Shown: in pieces, positions 1-10,735 of the stretch | Position numbering within the stretch: position 1 is the first letter of the stretch | Layout of the letters: every line of letters starts with the position of its first letter | Source: Rhizobium sp. CIAT894 | GTDB taxonomy: Bacteria > Pseudomonadota > Alphaproteobacteria > Rhizobiales > Rhizobiaceae | Assembly (NCBI RefSeq): GCF_000172795.2 | Contig: NZ_CP020947.1 | Coordinates: 1-60,000, forward strand | Direction: 5' to 3' | DNA: 60,000 nucleotides | Program-made: the position numbers and the translations under genes | The notes under the pieces: generated by a model | Seen by the model: the letters and a program-made list of their open reading frames with translations, nothing else | What the model was told of the DNA's origin: nothing | Databases searched by the model: none

Positions 1-218
1 GCGCTTCTTCCCTATAAAAAATCAAAGATATTTTAAAAGGTTTCTATTTCTTAGAGTCGGTGTCTATCAAGGATTAAAATCCATCCACCGCCGATGCCAT
101 TTGTCGCGTGCCGGCAAAAAACATTGGGGTGAATTTCTCCGCCCTGTCGAAAATCCGGGGAGAAGCCGAATCTGAAAATGATTCCAAATCCTTCCGGGAA
201 ACTGATTTTATGCGTGGC

Positions 219-236
219 TGTGGATAAGCTGTGGAC
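219..236 (-). promoter_or_regulatory. DnaA boxes (perfect plus adjacent weak)
   Basis: TGTGGATAA at 219-227 is the exact reverse complement of TTATCCACA. TGTGGAC follows at 230-236, 11 bases on (start to start), as a degenerate second box in the same orientation. Close spacing of a strong and a weak box is typical of origin DnaA arrays. Confidence 0.75.
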
Positions 237-265
237 CTGCATCTGCCAACGCAACTTGGTCCTCG

Positions 266-274
266 TCATCCACA
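266..274 (+). promoter_or_regulatory. DnaA box, one mismatch
   Basis: TCATCCACA differs from TTATCCACA at one position and faces opposite to its neighbours at 219-227 and 308-316. Confidence 0.6.
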
Positions 275-307
275 GGGCCCGATGAAACCGATCTGCAGAA
301 TTCGAAT

Positions 308-316
308 TGTGGATAA
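308..316 (-). promoter_or_regulatory. DnaA box, perfect
   Basis: TGTGGATAA at 308-316 is the exact reverse complement of TTATCCACA. It lies 86 bases before the GTG start of the first gene. Confidence 0.75.
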
Positions 317-401
317 GGCGGCATGTTTTCCCTTGCCCGAGACCGCCTCGCCGCCGTAGCTCTGTTTCATCCAGTCTTTTCAACAGGCAGCGGAAAATAA
401 C

Positions 402-1223
402 GTGGAGAACAGAACGAACTTCTTTCATCTGCATCTGATTTCTGACTCAACGGGAGAGACTCTGATCTCGGCCGGTCGAGCCGCATCGGCCCAGTTCAGA
501 TCCGCTCAGCCGATCGAACATGTCTATCCGCTGATCCGCAACCGCAAACAGCTGCTGCCGGTTCTGCAGGCGATCGACGATGCACCGGGCATCGTGCTCT
601 ATACGATCGTCGATCGGGAGCTCGCGAGCCTGATCGACGAACGCTGCATCGAAATGGGCGTGGCCTCGGTGAATGTGTTGGAGCCGGTCATGAATGCCTT
701 CCAGATCTATCTCGGCGCCCCGTCGCGCCGTCGGGTCGGCGCCCAGCATGTGATGAATGCCGGCTACTTCGCGCGTATCGAAGCGCTGAATTTTACTATG
801 GATCACGACGACGGTCAGATGCCGGACGATTACAACGATGCCGATGTCGTCATCATCGGCATCAGCCGCACGTCGAAAACACCGACCAGCATCTACCTCG
901 CCAACCGCGGCATCAAGACGGCAAACATTCCGATCGTCTATGGCGTGCCGTTGCCGGAGAGCCTGTTCATTGCGAGCAAACCGCTGATCGTCTGCCTGAT
1001 CGCCACCACCGACCGCATTTCCCAGGTGCGGGAAAACCGGGTGCTCGGGGCGACGCAGGGTTTTGATCGCGAACATTATACCGACCGCGCCGCGATCTCC
1101 GAGGAGCTGAAATATGCCCGCTCGCTCTGCGCCCGCCACAACTGGCCGCTGATCGACGTTACTCGCCGCTCAATCGAGGAAACAGCCGCGGCAATCGTTG
1201 CCCTGCGCCCGAAGCTGCGCTAA
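402..1223 (+). CDS. pyruvate, phosphate dikinase regulatory protein (DUF299 family)
   Basis: The 273-residue product belongs to the DUF299 (PPDK/PEP synthase regulatory) family. These proteins act as both ADP-dependent kinase and Pi-dependent pyrophosphorylase on a threonine of the dikinase, switching the pyruvate-to-PEP step off and on. The N-terminus starts [13 protein letters not shown], a family hallmark, and the P-loop-like segment [11 protein letters not shown] lies near residue 152. Length is normal. It begins with GTG at 402, directly after the origin region; no stronger upstream start exists. Known enzymes of the family target either PPDK or PEP synthase. The PPDK assignment rests on rhizobia usually carrying ppdK, and the dikinase gene itself is not in this window. 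Confidence 0.9.
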   Translation: MENRTNFFHLHLISDSTGETLISAGRAASAQFRSAQPIEHVYPLIRNRKQLLPVLQAIDDAPGIVLYTIVDRELASLIDERCIEMGVASVNVLEPVMNAFQIYLGAPSRRRVGAQHVMNAGYFARIEALNFTMDHDDGQMPDDYNDADVVIIGISRTSKTPTSIYLANRGIKTANIPIVYGVPLPESLFIASKPLIVCLIATTDRISQVRENRVLGATQGFDREHYTDRAAISEELKYARSLCARHNWPLIDVTRRSIEETAAAIVALRPKLR

Positions 1224-1254
1224 GCGCTGGCGGAAGCCGGCATCCGAGGAACTC

Positions 1255-1854
1255 ATGATACCCAAAATCATCCTTGCATCATCGAGCCCCTTTCGGCGGA
1301 TGCTGATGGAAAATGCCGGTCTGTCCTTCGAGGCGCATGCCGCCAATATCGATGAAAGAGCGGTCGAAGCCCCGTTGGAAAAAGCCGGGGCAACGCCGGA
1401 TGCCGTCGCTCTCGTCCTGGCCAAGGCCAAGGCCGAGGAGGTCAGCGGCCGCTTTCCGGACAGTCTGGTGATCGGTTCGGATCAGACGATGTCGCTTGGC
1501 GACCGCGTCTTCCACAAGCCGAAGGACATGGCCGAGGCGGCGAGCCACCTTCACGCCCTTTCGGGAACAACCCACCGCTTGAACAGCGCCGTCGCGATCG
1601 TCAGCGATGGCGTGGTTCTGTGGCAGCATCTCGCCCATGCCGAGCTGACGATGCGGCCGCTGGCGGCGGACTTCATTGCCAGGCACCTGGCGCGCGTCGG
1701 GGACAGGGCGCTTTCCAGCGTCGGCGCCTATCAGTTGGAGGGGGAAGGCATTCAGCTCTTCGAGAGAATCGAGGGTGATTATTTCACCATTCTCGGCTTG
1801 CCGATGCTGCCGCTCTTAAAAAAATTACGAGACCTCGGAGCAATCGATGGGTGA
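1255..1854 (+). CDS. maf: Maf-like nucleoside triphosphate pyrophosphatase
   Basis: The 199-residue protein is a Maf/YceF/YhdE-family house-cleaning enzyme that hydrolyses non-canonical or modified NTPs to the monophosphate and pyrophosphate. The N-terminal signature [10 protein letters not shown] (residues 5-14) binds the nucleotide phosphates, and GSDQTMSL near residue 78 carries the conserved acidic residue. The ATG at 1255 is chosen because GAGGA sits just upstream at 1247-1251 and it places the signature right at the N-terminus, as in the family. An in-frame open stretch further upstream has no family similarity. Its stop overlaps the start of aroE by 8 bases, suggesting co-transcription. 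Whether the substrate is dTTP/UTP or 7-methyl-GTP is not resolved here. Confidence 0.93.
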   Translation: MIPKIILASSSPFRRMLMENAGLSFEAHAANIDERAVEAPLEKAGATPDAVALVLAKAKAEEVSGRFPDSLVIGSDQTMSLGDRVFHKPKDMAEAASHLHALSGTTHRLNSAVAIVSDGVVLWQHLAHAELTMRPLAADFIARHLARVGDRALSSVGAYQLEGEGIQLFERIEGDYFTILGLPMLPLLKKLRDLGAIDG

Positions 1855-2704
1855 TTCACGTGAAACATTCGAGCCGCAAGCGTTTGTCACGGGCTTTCCG
1901 ATCAAGCACTCGCGCTCGCCGTTGATCCATGGCTATTGGCTGAAGACGCTCGGCCTGCCAGGCAGCTACCGCGCCCACGAAGTGCCGCCCGAGGCCTTTG
2001 CCGATTTCATCGCTTCGCTGAAGGATGGCAGTTCGGGCTTCGTCGGCGGCAATGTCACCATTCCCCACAAGGAACTGGCCTTCAAGCTCGCCGACAGGCC
2101 CGACACGTTGTCGCGTGAACTCGGCGCCTCGAACACGCTCTGGCTCGAGAATGGCGTCCTGCATGCGACGAATACCGACGGTCGCGGTTTCACCGCCAAT
2201 CTCGACGAACGCCATCCGGGCTGGGACCGGCATGACACGGCAGTCGTCTTTGGTGCCGGCGGCGCCAGCCGGGCGATCATCCAGGCGGTCCGCGATCGCG
2301 GCTTCAAGGAGATCCACGTCGTCAACCGCACCGTCGAAAGGGCGCGTGAACTGGCCGATCGCTTTGGCCCGAGAGTCCAGGCCCATCCGGCAGGCGCGCT
2401 TGCCGAAGTCATGAAAGGCGCCGGTCTGTTCATCAATACCACCTCGCTCGGCATGGACGGCGAGGCCGCACCGCCGCTCGATTTCACGCCGCTCGCAGCC
2501 GGCGCCCTCGTCACCGACATCGTCTACGTACCCTTGAAAACGCCGATCCTGGCACAGGCAGAAGAGCAGGGATTTCCGATCGTCGATGGTCTCGGCATGC
2601 TGCTGCACCAGGCCGTGCCCGGATTCGAGAAATGGTTCGGCCAGCGTCCGGTCGTCGACGCGGCACTGCGTGGCCTGATCATTGCGGATATGGAAACGCA
2701 TTGA
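1847..2704 (+). CDS. aroE: shikimate dehydrogenase
   Basis: The 285-residue enzyme reduces 3-dehydroshikimate to shikimate with NADPH, the fourth step of the chorismate pathway. The shikimate-binding motif KHSRSPLIH starts at residue 20. NVTIPHK places the catalytic lysine at 75, and NTDGRGF holds the paired aspartate at 111. The glycine-rich GAGGASRA loop near 140 binds the cofactor. It overlaps maf by 8 bases and coaE by one, so translation is probably coupled. The first codons include a parS-like 16-mer (1852-1867), so the N-terminal sequence is partly shaped by a possible ParB site. Confidence 0.97.
   Translation: MGDSRETFEPQAFVTGFPIKHSRSPLIHGYWLKTLGLPGSYRAHEVPPEAFADFIASLKDGSSGFVGGNVTIPHKELAFKLADRPDTLSRELGASNTLWLENGVLHATNTDGRGFTANLDERHPGWDRHDTAVVFGAGGASRAIIQAVRDRGFKEIHVVNRTVERARELADRFGPRVQAHPAGALAEVMKGAGLFINTTSLGMDGEAAPPLDFTPLAAGALVTDIVYVPLKTPILAQAEEQGFPIVDGLGMLLHQAVPGFEKWFGQRPVVDAALRGLIIADMETH
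1852..1867. promoter_or_regulatory. parS: parS-like ParB binding site
   Basis: TGATTCACGTGAAACA matches the widely conserved parS consensus TGTTTCACGTGAAACA at 15 of 16 positions, keeping the full central TTCACGTGAA palindrome. It lies 1.5 kb from the DnaA boxes, within the start of aroE. Origin-proximal parS sites inside genes are common in bacteria. Binding is inferred from sequence only. Confidence 0.75.
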
Positions 2705-3315
2705 TGCTGACGATCGGCCTCACCGGCTCTATCGCCATGGGAAAATCGACGGCGTCGAAACTCTTCGCCGAGGCCGGAATTCCGTTGAACGATTCTGATG
2801 CCGTGGTCCACGATCTCTACACGGGCGAGGCCGCACCGCTGGTGGATACCGCCTTTCCCGGCACGATGAAGGATGGAGCGGTCGACCGGCATGAACTCGG
2901 CCGCCAGCTCGCTCTTGATCCAGACGGCTTCAAACGCCTGGAAGCGATCGTCCATCCGCTGGTACGCCAACGCGAGGCGGAATTTCTGGCGCGACAGCGC
3001 GCCGCCGGCGCCGAGATGGTATTGCTCGATATTCCCTTGCTCTTCGAGACCGGGGCTGAAGAAAGAGTGGATGTCATCGTCGTCGTCAGCGCCGATCCAC
3101 AGATTCAGCGTCAGAGGGTGCTTGCGCGGCCAGGCATGACCGAGGAAAAATTCGATATGATTCTCTCCCGTCAGACGCCGGACGCCGAAAAGCGCCGCCG
3201 GGCCGATTATCTGATCGACACCAGCCAGAAGATCGCGGTCACGAAAGAACGGGTGCTTGCTATCGTCGCCGACCTGAAAATGCGGATTGCCAAGGGAGAT
3301 TTCCGGAATGCGTGA
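2704..3315 (+). CDS. coaE: dephospho-CoA kinase
   Basis: The 203-residue kinase phosphorylates the 3'-hydroxyl of dephospho-CoA, the last step of coenzyme A synthesis. The N-terminus [16 protein letters not shown] contains the P-loop (residues 8-15). Downstream, DIPLLFET is the conserved family segment. The ATG at 2704 shares its A with the aroE stop (TGATG), the classic coupled arrangement, and starts immediately before the P-loop strand as in homologues. An in-frame open stretch further upstream lies within aroE. The 3' end overlaps dnaQ by 8 bases. Confidence 0.96.
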   Translation: MLTIGLTGSIAMGKSTASKLFAEAGIPLNDSDAVVHDLYTGEAAPLVDTAFPGTMKDGAVDRHELGRQLALDPDGFKRLEAIVHPLVRQREAEFLARQRAAGAEMVLLDIPLLFETGAEERVDVIVVVSADPQIQRQRVLARPGMTEEKFDMILSRQTPDAEKRRRADYLIDTSQKIAVTKERVLAIVADLKMRIAKGDFRNA

Positions 3316-4033
3316 GATCATCTTCGATACGGAAACCACCGGCCTCGACAACCGCGCCGACCGTATTATCGAAATCGGCGGCATCGAGCTGTTCAACCAT
3401 TTCCCCACAGGCAACGTGATCCATATCTTCATCAACCCCGGAGATCAGAAGGTTCATCCCGATGCGCTCGCGGTGCACGGCATCACCGACGAGTTCCTGA
3501 AGGACAAGAAGCCTTTCGCCGAGGTTGCCGAAGAAATCCTTGCTTTCTTCGGCGATGCGAAGTGGATCGCCCACAACGCCACCTTCGATATGGGCTTCAT
3601 CAACGCCGAATTGGCGCGCATCGGTCTGCCGCCGATCCTGCCGGAAAGGGTGGTCGATACCCTGTCGATGGCGCGGCGCAAACATCCGATGGGGCCGAAT
3701 TCGCTCGACGCGCTCTGCCGGCGTTATGGCATCGACAATTCGCACCGCACCAAACACGGCGCGCTGCTCGACTCTGAACTGCTTGCCGAAGTCTATATCG
3801 AGATGATCGGCGGCAGGCAGGCAGCCTTCGGCCTGAGCACCGCAACGTCAGGCCAGAACGGTCGCGGCGATATGGCGGAGGAAGACGATGTGGTAATCGC
3901 ATCAGTGCTCGAGCGGCCCCGGCCGCTTGCCCCGCGCCTCAGCCAGTCGGAGGCGCAGGCGCATGAAGCGCTCGTCGCCAAGCTCGGAGAAAAAGGCATC
4001 TGGGCCAAATACGGCGGCCCCGCCGCACAATAG
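3308..4033 (+). CDS. dnaQ: DNA polymerase III epsilon subunit (3'-5' proofreading exonuclease)
   Basis: The 241-residue protein is a DEDDh exonuclease that proofreads for Pol III. ExoI is FDTETTG (Asp7, Glu9), ExoII is HNATFD (Asp94), and ExoIII is HGALLDSE (His150, Asp155). All four acidic ligands and the catalytic histidine are intact. The C-terminal ~60 residues are charged and probably contact the alpha subunit. The ATG at 3308 lies 8 bases inside coaE. Downstream a perfect hairpin separates it from convergent secB. Confidence 0.96.
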   Translation: MREIIFDTETTGLDNRADRIIEIGGIELFNHFPTGNVIHIFINPGDQKVHPDALAVHGITDEFLKDKKPFAEVAEEILAFFGDAKWIAHNATFDMGFINAELARIGLPPILPERVVDTLSMARRKHPMGPNSLDALCRRYGIDNSHRTKHGALLDSELLAEVYIEMIGGRQAAFGLSTATSGQNGRGDMAEEDDVVIASVLERPRPLAPRLSQSEAQAHEALVAKLGEKGIWAKYGGPAAQ

Positions 4034-4036
4034 GAA

Positions 4037-4059
4037 ATGCCCGGGACCAGCCCGGGCAT
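4037..4059. terminator. hairpin between convergent dnaQ and secB
   Basis: A perfect 9-bp inverted repeat (ATGCCCGGG / CCCGGGCAT) with a 5-base loop lies four bases after the dnaQ stop and 29 bases beyond the secB stop. There is no real T run on either strand, so its strength as a terminator is uncertain, but the convergent placement supports a two-way role. Confidence 0.6.
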
Positions 4060-4087
4060 CCGTATCTCGAAACCGAAAAAAATCGGA

Positions 4088-4570
4088 TCAGTTCGGAACG
4101 GCCTCGACCTTGGCGCGGGCCTGTTCTTCGGCAACGCGCTGGGCGAACATCTGCGTGAAGTCGATCGGATCAATCATCAGCGGCGGGAAACCGCCGTTGC
4201 GAGTGACGTCGGCGATGATCTGACGGGCGAAGGGGAAGAGCATGCGCGGGCACTCGATGAAGAGAACCGGCAGCATGTGTTCCTGTGGGAAGCCGGCAAC
4301 GCGGAAGACACCGCCATAGACGAGCTCGGTATGGAAGACCGTTTTGTCGCCATCCTTGGCTTCTGCATTCAGCGACAGCACGACATCGAAATCCGTATCC
4401 GAAAGCGGGTTGGCGTTGACATTCACATTGATGTTGATTGTCGGCGCCTTGTCGCGGGCCTGCAGCGAGCGGGGCGCACCCGGATTTTCGAAGGAGAGGT
4501 CCTTGGTATATTGCGCAAGGATCGAAAGGGTGGGGCTGGTCGCACCGTTGCTGTTGTTTTCGTCTGCCAT
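4088..4570 (-). CDS. secB: protein-export chaperone SecB
   Basis: The 160-residue acidic chaperone holds preproteins unfolded and delivers them to SecA at the membrane. The sequence shows the family core [16 protein letters not shown] near residue 15, and PHLLFPFAR-type text is represented by [20 protein letters not shown] near the C-terminus. The start at 4570 is supported by a GAGGA ribosome-binding site and by family length. An in-frame extension to 4699 is open but lacks homology. It is followed by fxsA in the upstream direction on the same strand, separated by about 100 bases. Confidence 0.95.
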   Translation of the reverse strand: MADENNSNGATSPTLSILAQYTKDLSFENPGAPRSLQARDKAPTININVNVNANPLSDTDFDVVLSLNAEAKDGDKTVFHTELVYGGVFRVAGFPQEHMLPVLFIECPRMLFPFARQIIADVTRNGGFPPLMIDPIDFTQMFAQRVAEEQARAKVEAVPN

Positions 4571-4671
4571 TGGCTTTTCCTCGAGGGGCATGGGAATGGT
4601 GCCGCCATCTAACATTTCAGGGAGGGGCTTACAACCCTGGGCGCTTGGCGCGGTTGATCGGTCGAAGCGCC

Positions 4672-5187
4672 TCAATCGCCGAGATGTTTGCCGGACCACG
4701 GCGAGTTGCGATCCGGCTCCCTATGATAGTCCTCATCGTCGAGATCGACCACCTTCGAGTTTGGCTTGCGGTCACGGAAATCGGATTGCGGGCCGGTAGA
4801 AAAGCCGCCCTTGGCATTGACGACGACGAAGCGTTTGGCGATCGCCTGCCAGACGAGATCGCGCACCGGCGGAATGAGAATGAGGATTGCTATGATATCG
4901 GTGAGGAAGCCGGGAATGATCAGGAGCAGCGAGGCGATGACGTTCATCGCCGGCCGCAACAGGTCGCGGCCCGGCATCACCCCGTTTCGTCCTTCGCTCG
5001 ACATGCGGCGCAAAATACCGATGCCCTGCCGGCGCAGCAGAACCACGCCCAGAACGAAGCCCAGCATGACGAGCGCCAGCGTCAGCCACAATCCGATAGC
5101 CCGGCCGACGACGACGAAACCGGCAATTTCGGCAAGTGGCAACAGCAGAATGAAAGCCGGCAGGATCGAAAAACGCATGGTCGTCAT
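4672..5187 (-). CDS. fxsA: FxsA family inner-membrane protein
   Basis: The 171-residue protein matches the FxsA family. In E. coli, overproduced FxsA relieves exclusion of phage T7 by the F plasmid; its native role is unknown. Membrane segments are visible at about residues 8-30 ([20 protein letters not shown]), 33-50 and 77-100, followed by a hydrophilic C-terminal tail. The region [11 protein letters not shown] between segments is typical. The start at 5187 was preferred to an internal ATG three codons later because a GAGGAG lies upstream, although the spacing is long (about 15 bases). It is divergent from the Tim44-like gene and upstream of secB. Confidence 0.88.
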   Translation of the reverse strand: MTTMRFSILPAFILLLPLAEIAGFVVVGRAIGLWLTLALVMLGFVLGVVLLRRQGIGILRRMSSEGRNGVMPGRDLLRPAMNVIASLLLIIPGFLTDIIAILILIPPVRDLVWQAIAKRFVVVNAKGGFSTGPQSDFRDRKPNSKVVDLDDEDYHREPDRNSPWSGKHLGD

Positions 5188-5310
5188 GTCCCGGGCTTGC
5201 CGGTCTCCTCTTGGACGCCGGCGAAGATGCCAGCCATCATTTGAATCATCTGTATAGGCAGACTATATGGGAGTACAAATCAGAGATGTTAACGGCGGCT
5301 GCGATACGAT

Positions 5311-6015
5311 ATGAGTTCGAACGACTTCATCACTTTATTCTTCCTGGTGGCGGCTGTGCTGATTTTCTTTCAGCTGCGCTCCGTGCTCGGGCGCCGCACA
5401 GGAAATGAGAAGCCGCCGCGCGATCTCTATACGCCGCGGGATGCGGCTCCGGCCGAAGCCGCCGATGCCGGCAAGGTTGTGACGCTGCCGCGACGCGACG
5501 CGACGACGGAGGATGAGGATCGTTTCGCCGCCATCGATGCCGTCGCCGCTCCAGGAACGCCGCTCAACGAATCGCTGCGCGCGCTGAACAAGGCTGATCC
5601 CGCCTTCAGCCCGAAGGAGTTTCTGAACGGCGCCCGCATGGCTTACGAGATGATCGTCATGGCCTATGCCGATGGCGACCGGAAAACGCTGAAGAACCTT
5701 CTGTCCCGCGAAGTCTATGACGGCTTCGATGCGGCGATCGGCGAGCGCGAAAGCCGGGGTGATAAGGTGAAATCCACCTTTGTCGGTATCGACAAGGCCG
5801 AAATCACCCATGCCGAGACGAAGGGCAGCGAAGCGCAGATCACCGTTCGCATCATCAGCCAGCTGATATCGGCCACCTACGACAAAGCGGATGTGCTGAT
5901 CGAAGGCGACGCGGAAAACGTCGCCGAGGTCAACGACCTCTGGACCTTTGCCCGCGACACCCGCTCGCGCGATCCGAACTGGAAACTCGTGGCGACCGAA
6001 TCGGAACATGAGTGA
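5311..6015 (+). CDS. Tim44-like (TimA/TIM44 domain) membrane-anchored protein
   Basis: The 234-residue protein has one N-terminal membrane helix (FITLFFLVAAVLIFFQLRSV, residues 6-25), a low-complexity charged linker, and a C-terminal Tim44/MBA1-type domain from about residue 90 to the end. Mitochondrial Tim44 tethers the import motor to the inner membrane. Bacterial relatives are thought to act at the cytoplasmic membrane, but their partner is not settled. Its stop overlaps the start of mltA by 8 bases, and it is divergent from fxsA, in a neighbourhood rich in envelope and export genes. No strong ribosome-binding site was seen before the ATG. Confidence 0.85.
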   Translation: MSSNDFITLFFLVAAVLIFFQLRSVLGRRTGNEKPPRDLYTPRDAAPAEAADAGKVVTLPRRDATTEDEDRFAAIDAVAAPGTPLNESLRALNKADPAFSPKEFLNGARMAYEMIVMAYADGDRKTLKNLLSREVYDGFDAAIGERESRGDKVKSTFVGIDKAEITHAETKGSEAQITVRIISQLISATYDKADVLIEGDAENVAEVNDLWTFARDTRSRDPNWKLVATESEHE

Positions 6016-7147
6016 CCACGCATCGGGCTTCGTCCTGCAGGCCATAAGCTTCGACGATCTGGAAGGCTGGAAGGATGATGATCCCTCCGGCCTTTTTGAA
6101 GTTATGCGAGGCTGCCGGCGGCAGATCACCGATGTCAAACCCTACCGCACCGGATCGCTTGGTCTGAGCGCGGACGATCTGCTTCCGCTTCTGCTGGCCG
6201 CCGAAGATTTCACGCCGTCATCTCCGGCATCGGCGCGCGCCTTTTTCGAGACGCACTGTCGGCCTTTCCTGATTCGCCGCAAGGACGGCAATTCCGGCTT
6301 CGTCACCGCTTTCTACGAACCGGAGATCGAGGTGTCGGCGCAGCCGGACGAAACCTTCCGTTTCCCCTTCTACCGTCGCCCGGACGATCTGATCGATCTC
6401 GATGACGCCAATCGTCCCGCCGAGCTCGACCGGTCCTACGCTTTCGGCCGTCTGCATGAGGGGCGCGTCAGTGCTTATCCGGATCGCCGCGCCATCGATC
6501 GGGGTTTCCTCGAAGGCCGCGGTCTCGAAATTGCCTGGGCGAAATCGAAGGTCGATGTCTTCTTCGTGCATGTGCAGGGTGCGGCCCGCCTGCGTTACAA
6601 CGATGGCCGTATCGGCCGCATCACCTATGCGGCAAAGGCCGGCCATGCCTTCTCGGCGGTGGGCAAGCTGCTGATCGACCGGGGCGAGATCGATCGTGCC
6701 GACATCTCGATGCAGACGATCCGTGCCTGGCTGGCGCGCAATCCAGAGCGGGTGGACGAGGTGCTGTGGCATAACCGCTCTTATATTTTCTTCCGGGAAA
6801 CGCCCTCGCAGGCTACCGGCCTGCGAACCGCCGATCTTCAGGCCGGTCCGATCGCGGCTGCCAAGGTGCCGCTTCTCGCTGGCCGTTCCCTTGCGGTCGA
6901 CCGGATGATCCATACCTTCGGCTTTCCCTTTTTCATCCGCGCCGAAAGCCTCACCCATCTCGATCATGGACGGCCCTTCCGCCGGCTGATGCTGGCGCTC
7001 GATACCGGCTCGGCCATCGTCGGGCCGGCGCGCGGCGATATCTTCACCGGCTCGGGGGATGTGGCCGGAGAAAGCGCCGGCACCGTCCGCAACGATGCCG
7101 ATTTCGCCATTCTCATTCCCAGGGCCGTTGCCGGAAGATTCGACTGA
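6008..7147 (+). CDS. mltA: MltA-type lytic murein transglycosylase
   Basis: The 379-residue protein has the MltA domain (about residues 60-270) and a C-terminal 3D domain. MltA enzymes cleave the glycan strand between MurNAc and GlcNAc, forming 1,6-anhydroMurNAc. The segment FVTAFYEPEIEVS and the 3D-type aspartates in LALDTGSAIVGPARGDIFTGSG are visible. The ATG at 6008 overlaps the Tim44-like gene by 8 bases. With this start no signal peptide or lipobox is present, although E. coli MltA is an outer-membrane lipoprotein. The only in-frame extension (to 5948) lies inside the preceding gene and does not add a signal either. Confidence 0.9.
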   Translation: MSDHASGFVLQAISFDDLEGWKDDDPSGLFEVMRGCRRQITDVKPYRTGSLGLSADDLLPLLLAAEDFTPSSPASARAFFETHCRPFLIRRKDGNSGFVTAFYEPEIEVSAQPDETFRFPFYRRPDDLIDLDDANRPAELDRSYAFGRLHEGRVSAYPDRRAIDRGFLEGRGLEIAWAKSKVDVFFVHVQGAARLRYNDGRIGRITYAAKAGHAFSAVGKLLIDRGEIDRADISMQTIRAWLARNPERVDEVLWHNRSYIFFRETPSQATGLRTADLQAGPIAAAKVPLLAGRSLAVDRMIHTFGFPFFIRAESLTHLDHGRPFRRLMLALDTGSAIVGPARGDIFTGSGDVAGESAGTVRNDADFAILIPRAVAGRFD

Positions 7148-7710
7148 TGGCCAGGGATCGCAAACTCAGTGCGGATGAGAGGATACTCTGGGGCAAGGTT
7201 GCCCGCAGCACGCGGCCGATGCCCGGCAAGGCGGGTGAGCTGAGCGAACTCGACGCTTTTCTCGCCGAAGCGGCGGCCGAGCAGGAGAAAGCCGAAAGGC
7301 TGGCACCGCCATCACCAGTGCCACTGCCGCCGGCAGCACCCGCGATGGCAAAACCATCCGCCGGGGTGCATCATCCGCTGGAAAAACCGGTCAAGCGTAA
7401 GATCGCCAAGGGCCGGCTGGCGCTCGAAGCGCGGATCGACCTGCACGGGCTGGTGCAGAGCGAGGCTCATGCCATCCTTCTCGATTTCCTGATCCGCGCC
7501 CACGAACGCGGCCTGCGCCATGTCTTGGTCATAACGGGCAAGGGCAGCTCGATGGGCAGCGACGGCGCGCTGAAGCGGGCCGTGCCCCTCTGGTTCTCGA
7601 AGCCGGAATTCCGCTACCTGATCTCGTCTTATGAATCGGCCGCCCAGCATCACGGCGGCGAGGGCGCTCTCTACATCCGCCTGTCGCGGCGGCCAGGGGA
7701 CAGACCATGA
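7147..7710 (+). CDS. Smr-domain protein
   Basis: The 187-residue protein carries a C-terminal Smr (MutS2-related) domain from about residue 95. The conserved IDLHGL is at 98-103, HVLVITGKGS follows, and a YESAAQHHGGEGALYIRL strand ends the domain. Smr domains bind branched DNA or cleave RNA in different proteins. Stand-alone bacterial versions like this one have no firmly assigned role. The N-terminal half is charged and rich in Ala and Pro. The start overlaps the mltA stop (ATGA) and the stop overlaps the next gene, so this is a tightly coupled operon. Confidence 0.9.
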   Translation: MARDRKLSADERILWGKVARSTRPMPGKAGELSELDAFLAEAAAEQEKAERLAPPSPVPLPPAAPAMAKPSAGVHHPLEKPVKRKIAKGRLALEARIDLHGLVQSEAHAILLDFLIRAHERGLRHVLVITGKGSSMGSDGALKRAVPLWFSKPEFRYLISSYESAAQHHGGEGALYIRLSRRPGDRP

Positions 7711-8084
7711 CTCCCTTCGGAGAGGCGGTTCGCAGGCTGAGAGCGCGCAAAGGTGTGTCGCAGAAGGAGATGGCGGAAGCGCTGAACGTCTCTCCCGCCT
7801 ATCTCTCGGCGCTCGAACATGGCAAGCGCGGCCTGCCGACATTCGATCTGCTGCAGCGCATCGCCGGCTATTTCAACATCATCTGGGACGAGGCCGAGGA
7901 ACTGTTCCTGCTCGCCCGTTCTTCCGACCCGCGCGTGGTCATCGATACGTCAGGCCTGCCGCCGGAATATACCGAATTTGCCAATCGGCTGGCGCGGCAG
8001 ATCCGCAACCTTGACAGCGCCGAGATCGGCCGGTTATCCGCTCTTCTCGAAAATGACGGCAAAGGCGACGGAAAAGCGTCATAA
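7707..8084 (+). CDS. XRE-family helix-turn-helix regulator
   Basis: The 125-residue protein begins with a Cro/C1-type HTH (residues about 5-60): VRRLRARKGVSQKEMAEAL, then a recognition helix in SPAYLSALEHGKRG. The C-terminal half (residues 65-125) is a short predicted-helical tail without a known ligand domain. It overlaps the Smr gene by 4 bases and sits just upstream of gyrB. A 7-bp hairpin lies immediately after the stop. Its targets are unknown; its position makes control of its own operon or of gyrB worth testing, but no operator was identified. Confidence 0.88.
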   Translation: MTPFGEAVRRLRARKGVSQKEMAEALNVSPAYLSALEHGKRGLPTFDLLQRIAGYFNIIWDEAEELFLLARSSDPRVVIDTSGLPPEYTEFANRLARQIRNLDSAEIGRLSALLENDGKGDGKAS

Positions 8085-10655
<2,571 letters not shown>

Positions 10656-10669
10656 TTGATGTTTCGAAA

Positions 10670-10705
10670 CGAAAGCCCCGCCATCCACGGATGGCGGGGC
10701 TTTCG
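10670..10705. terminator. strong bidirectional terminator after gyrB
   Basis: A perfect 17-bp inverted repeat (10670-10686 and 10689-10705) with a GC-rich core (GCCCCGCCATCC) flanked by GAAA/TTTC lies between gyrB and the convergent nitroreductase gene. Both strands read into T-rich ends. Confidence 0.9.
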
Positions 10706-10735
10706 TTTGCGCGATCGGCCTTATTTCGGCTTCGC

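Larger units (their letters stand above)
1..401. other. oriC: probable chromosomal origin of replication (oriC), right part
   Basis: This gene-free stretch has origin architecture. An AT-rich segment at about 10-55 could be an unwinding element. Two sites match the DnaA box TTATCCACA perfectly in reverse orientation (219-227 and 308-316). One forward site has a single mismatch (TCATCCACA, 266-274) and a weaker TGTGGAC site lies at 230-236. GANTC (CcrM methylation) sites occur at 54-58 and 168-172, with another at 444-448 just inside the first gene. In alphaproteobacteria oriC commonly lies beside hemE; hemE is not in the window and would be expected to the left. No convincing gene is present: a reverse-frame open stretch across 51-434 has no family features and overlaps the start of the next gene. 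Function is inferred from the boxes. Confidence 0.75.

Noticed and set aside
51..434. 127-codon reverse-strand open frame across the origin region
   Set aside because: It covers the DnaA boxes, overlaps the DUF299 start, has no family features, and has no ribosome-binding site.
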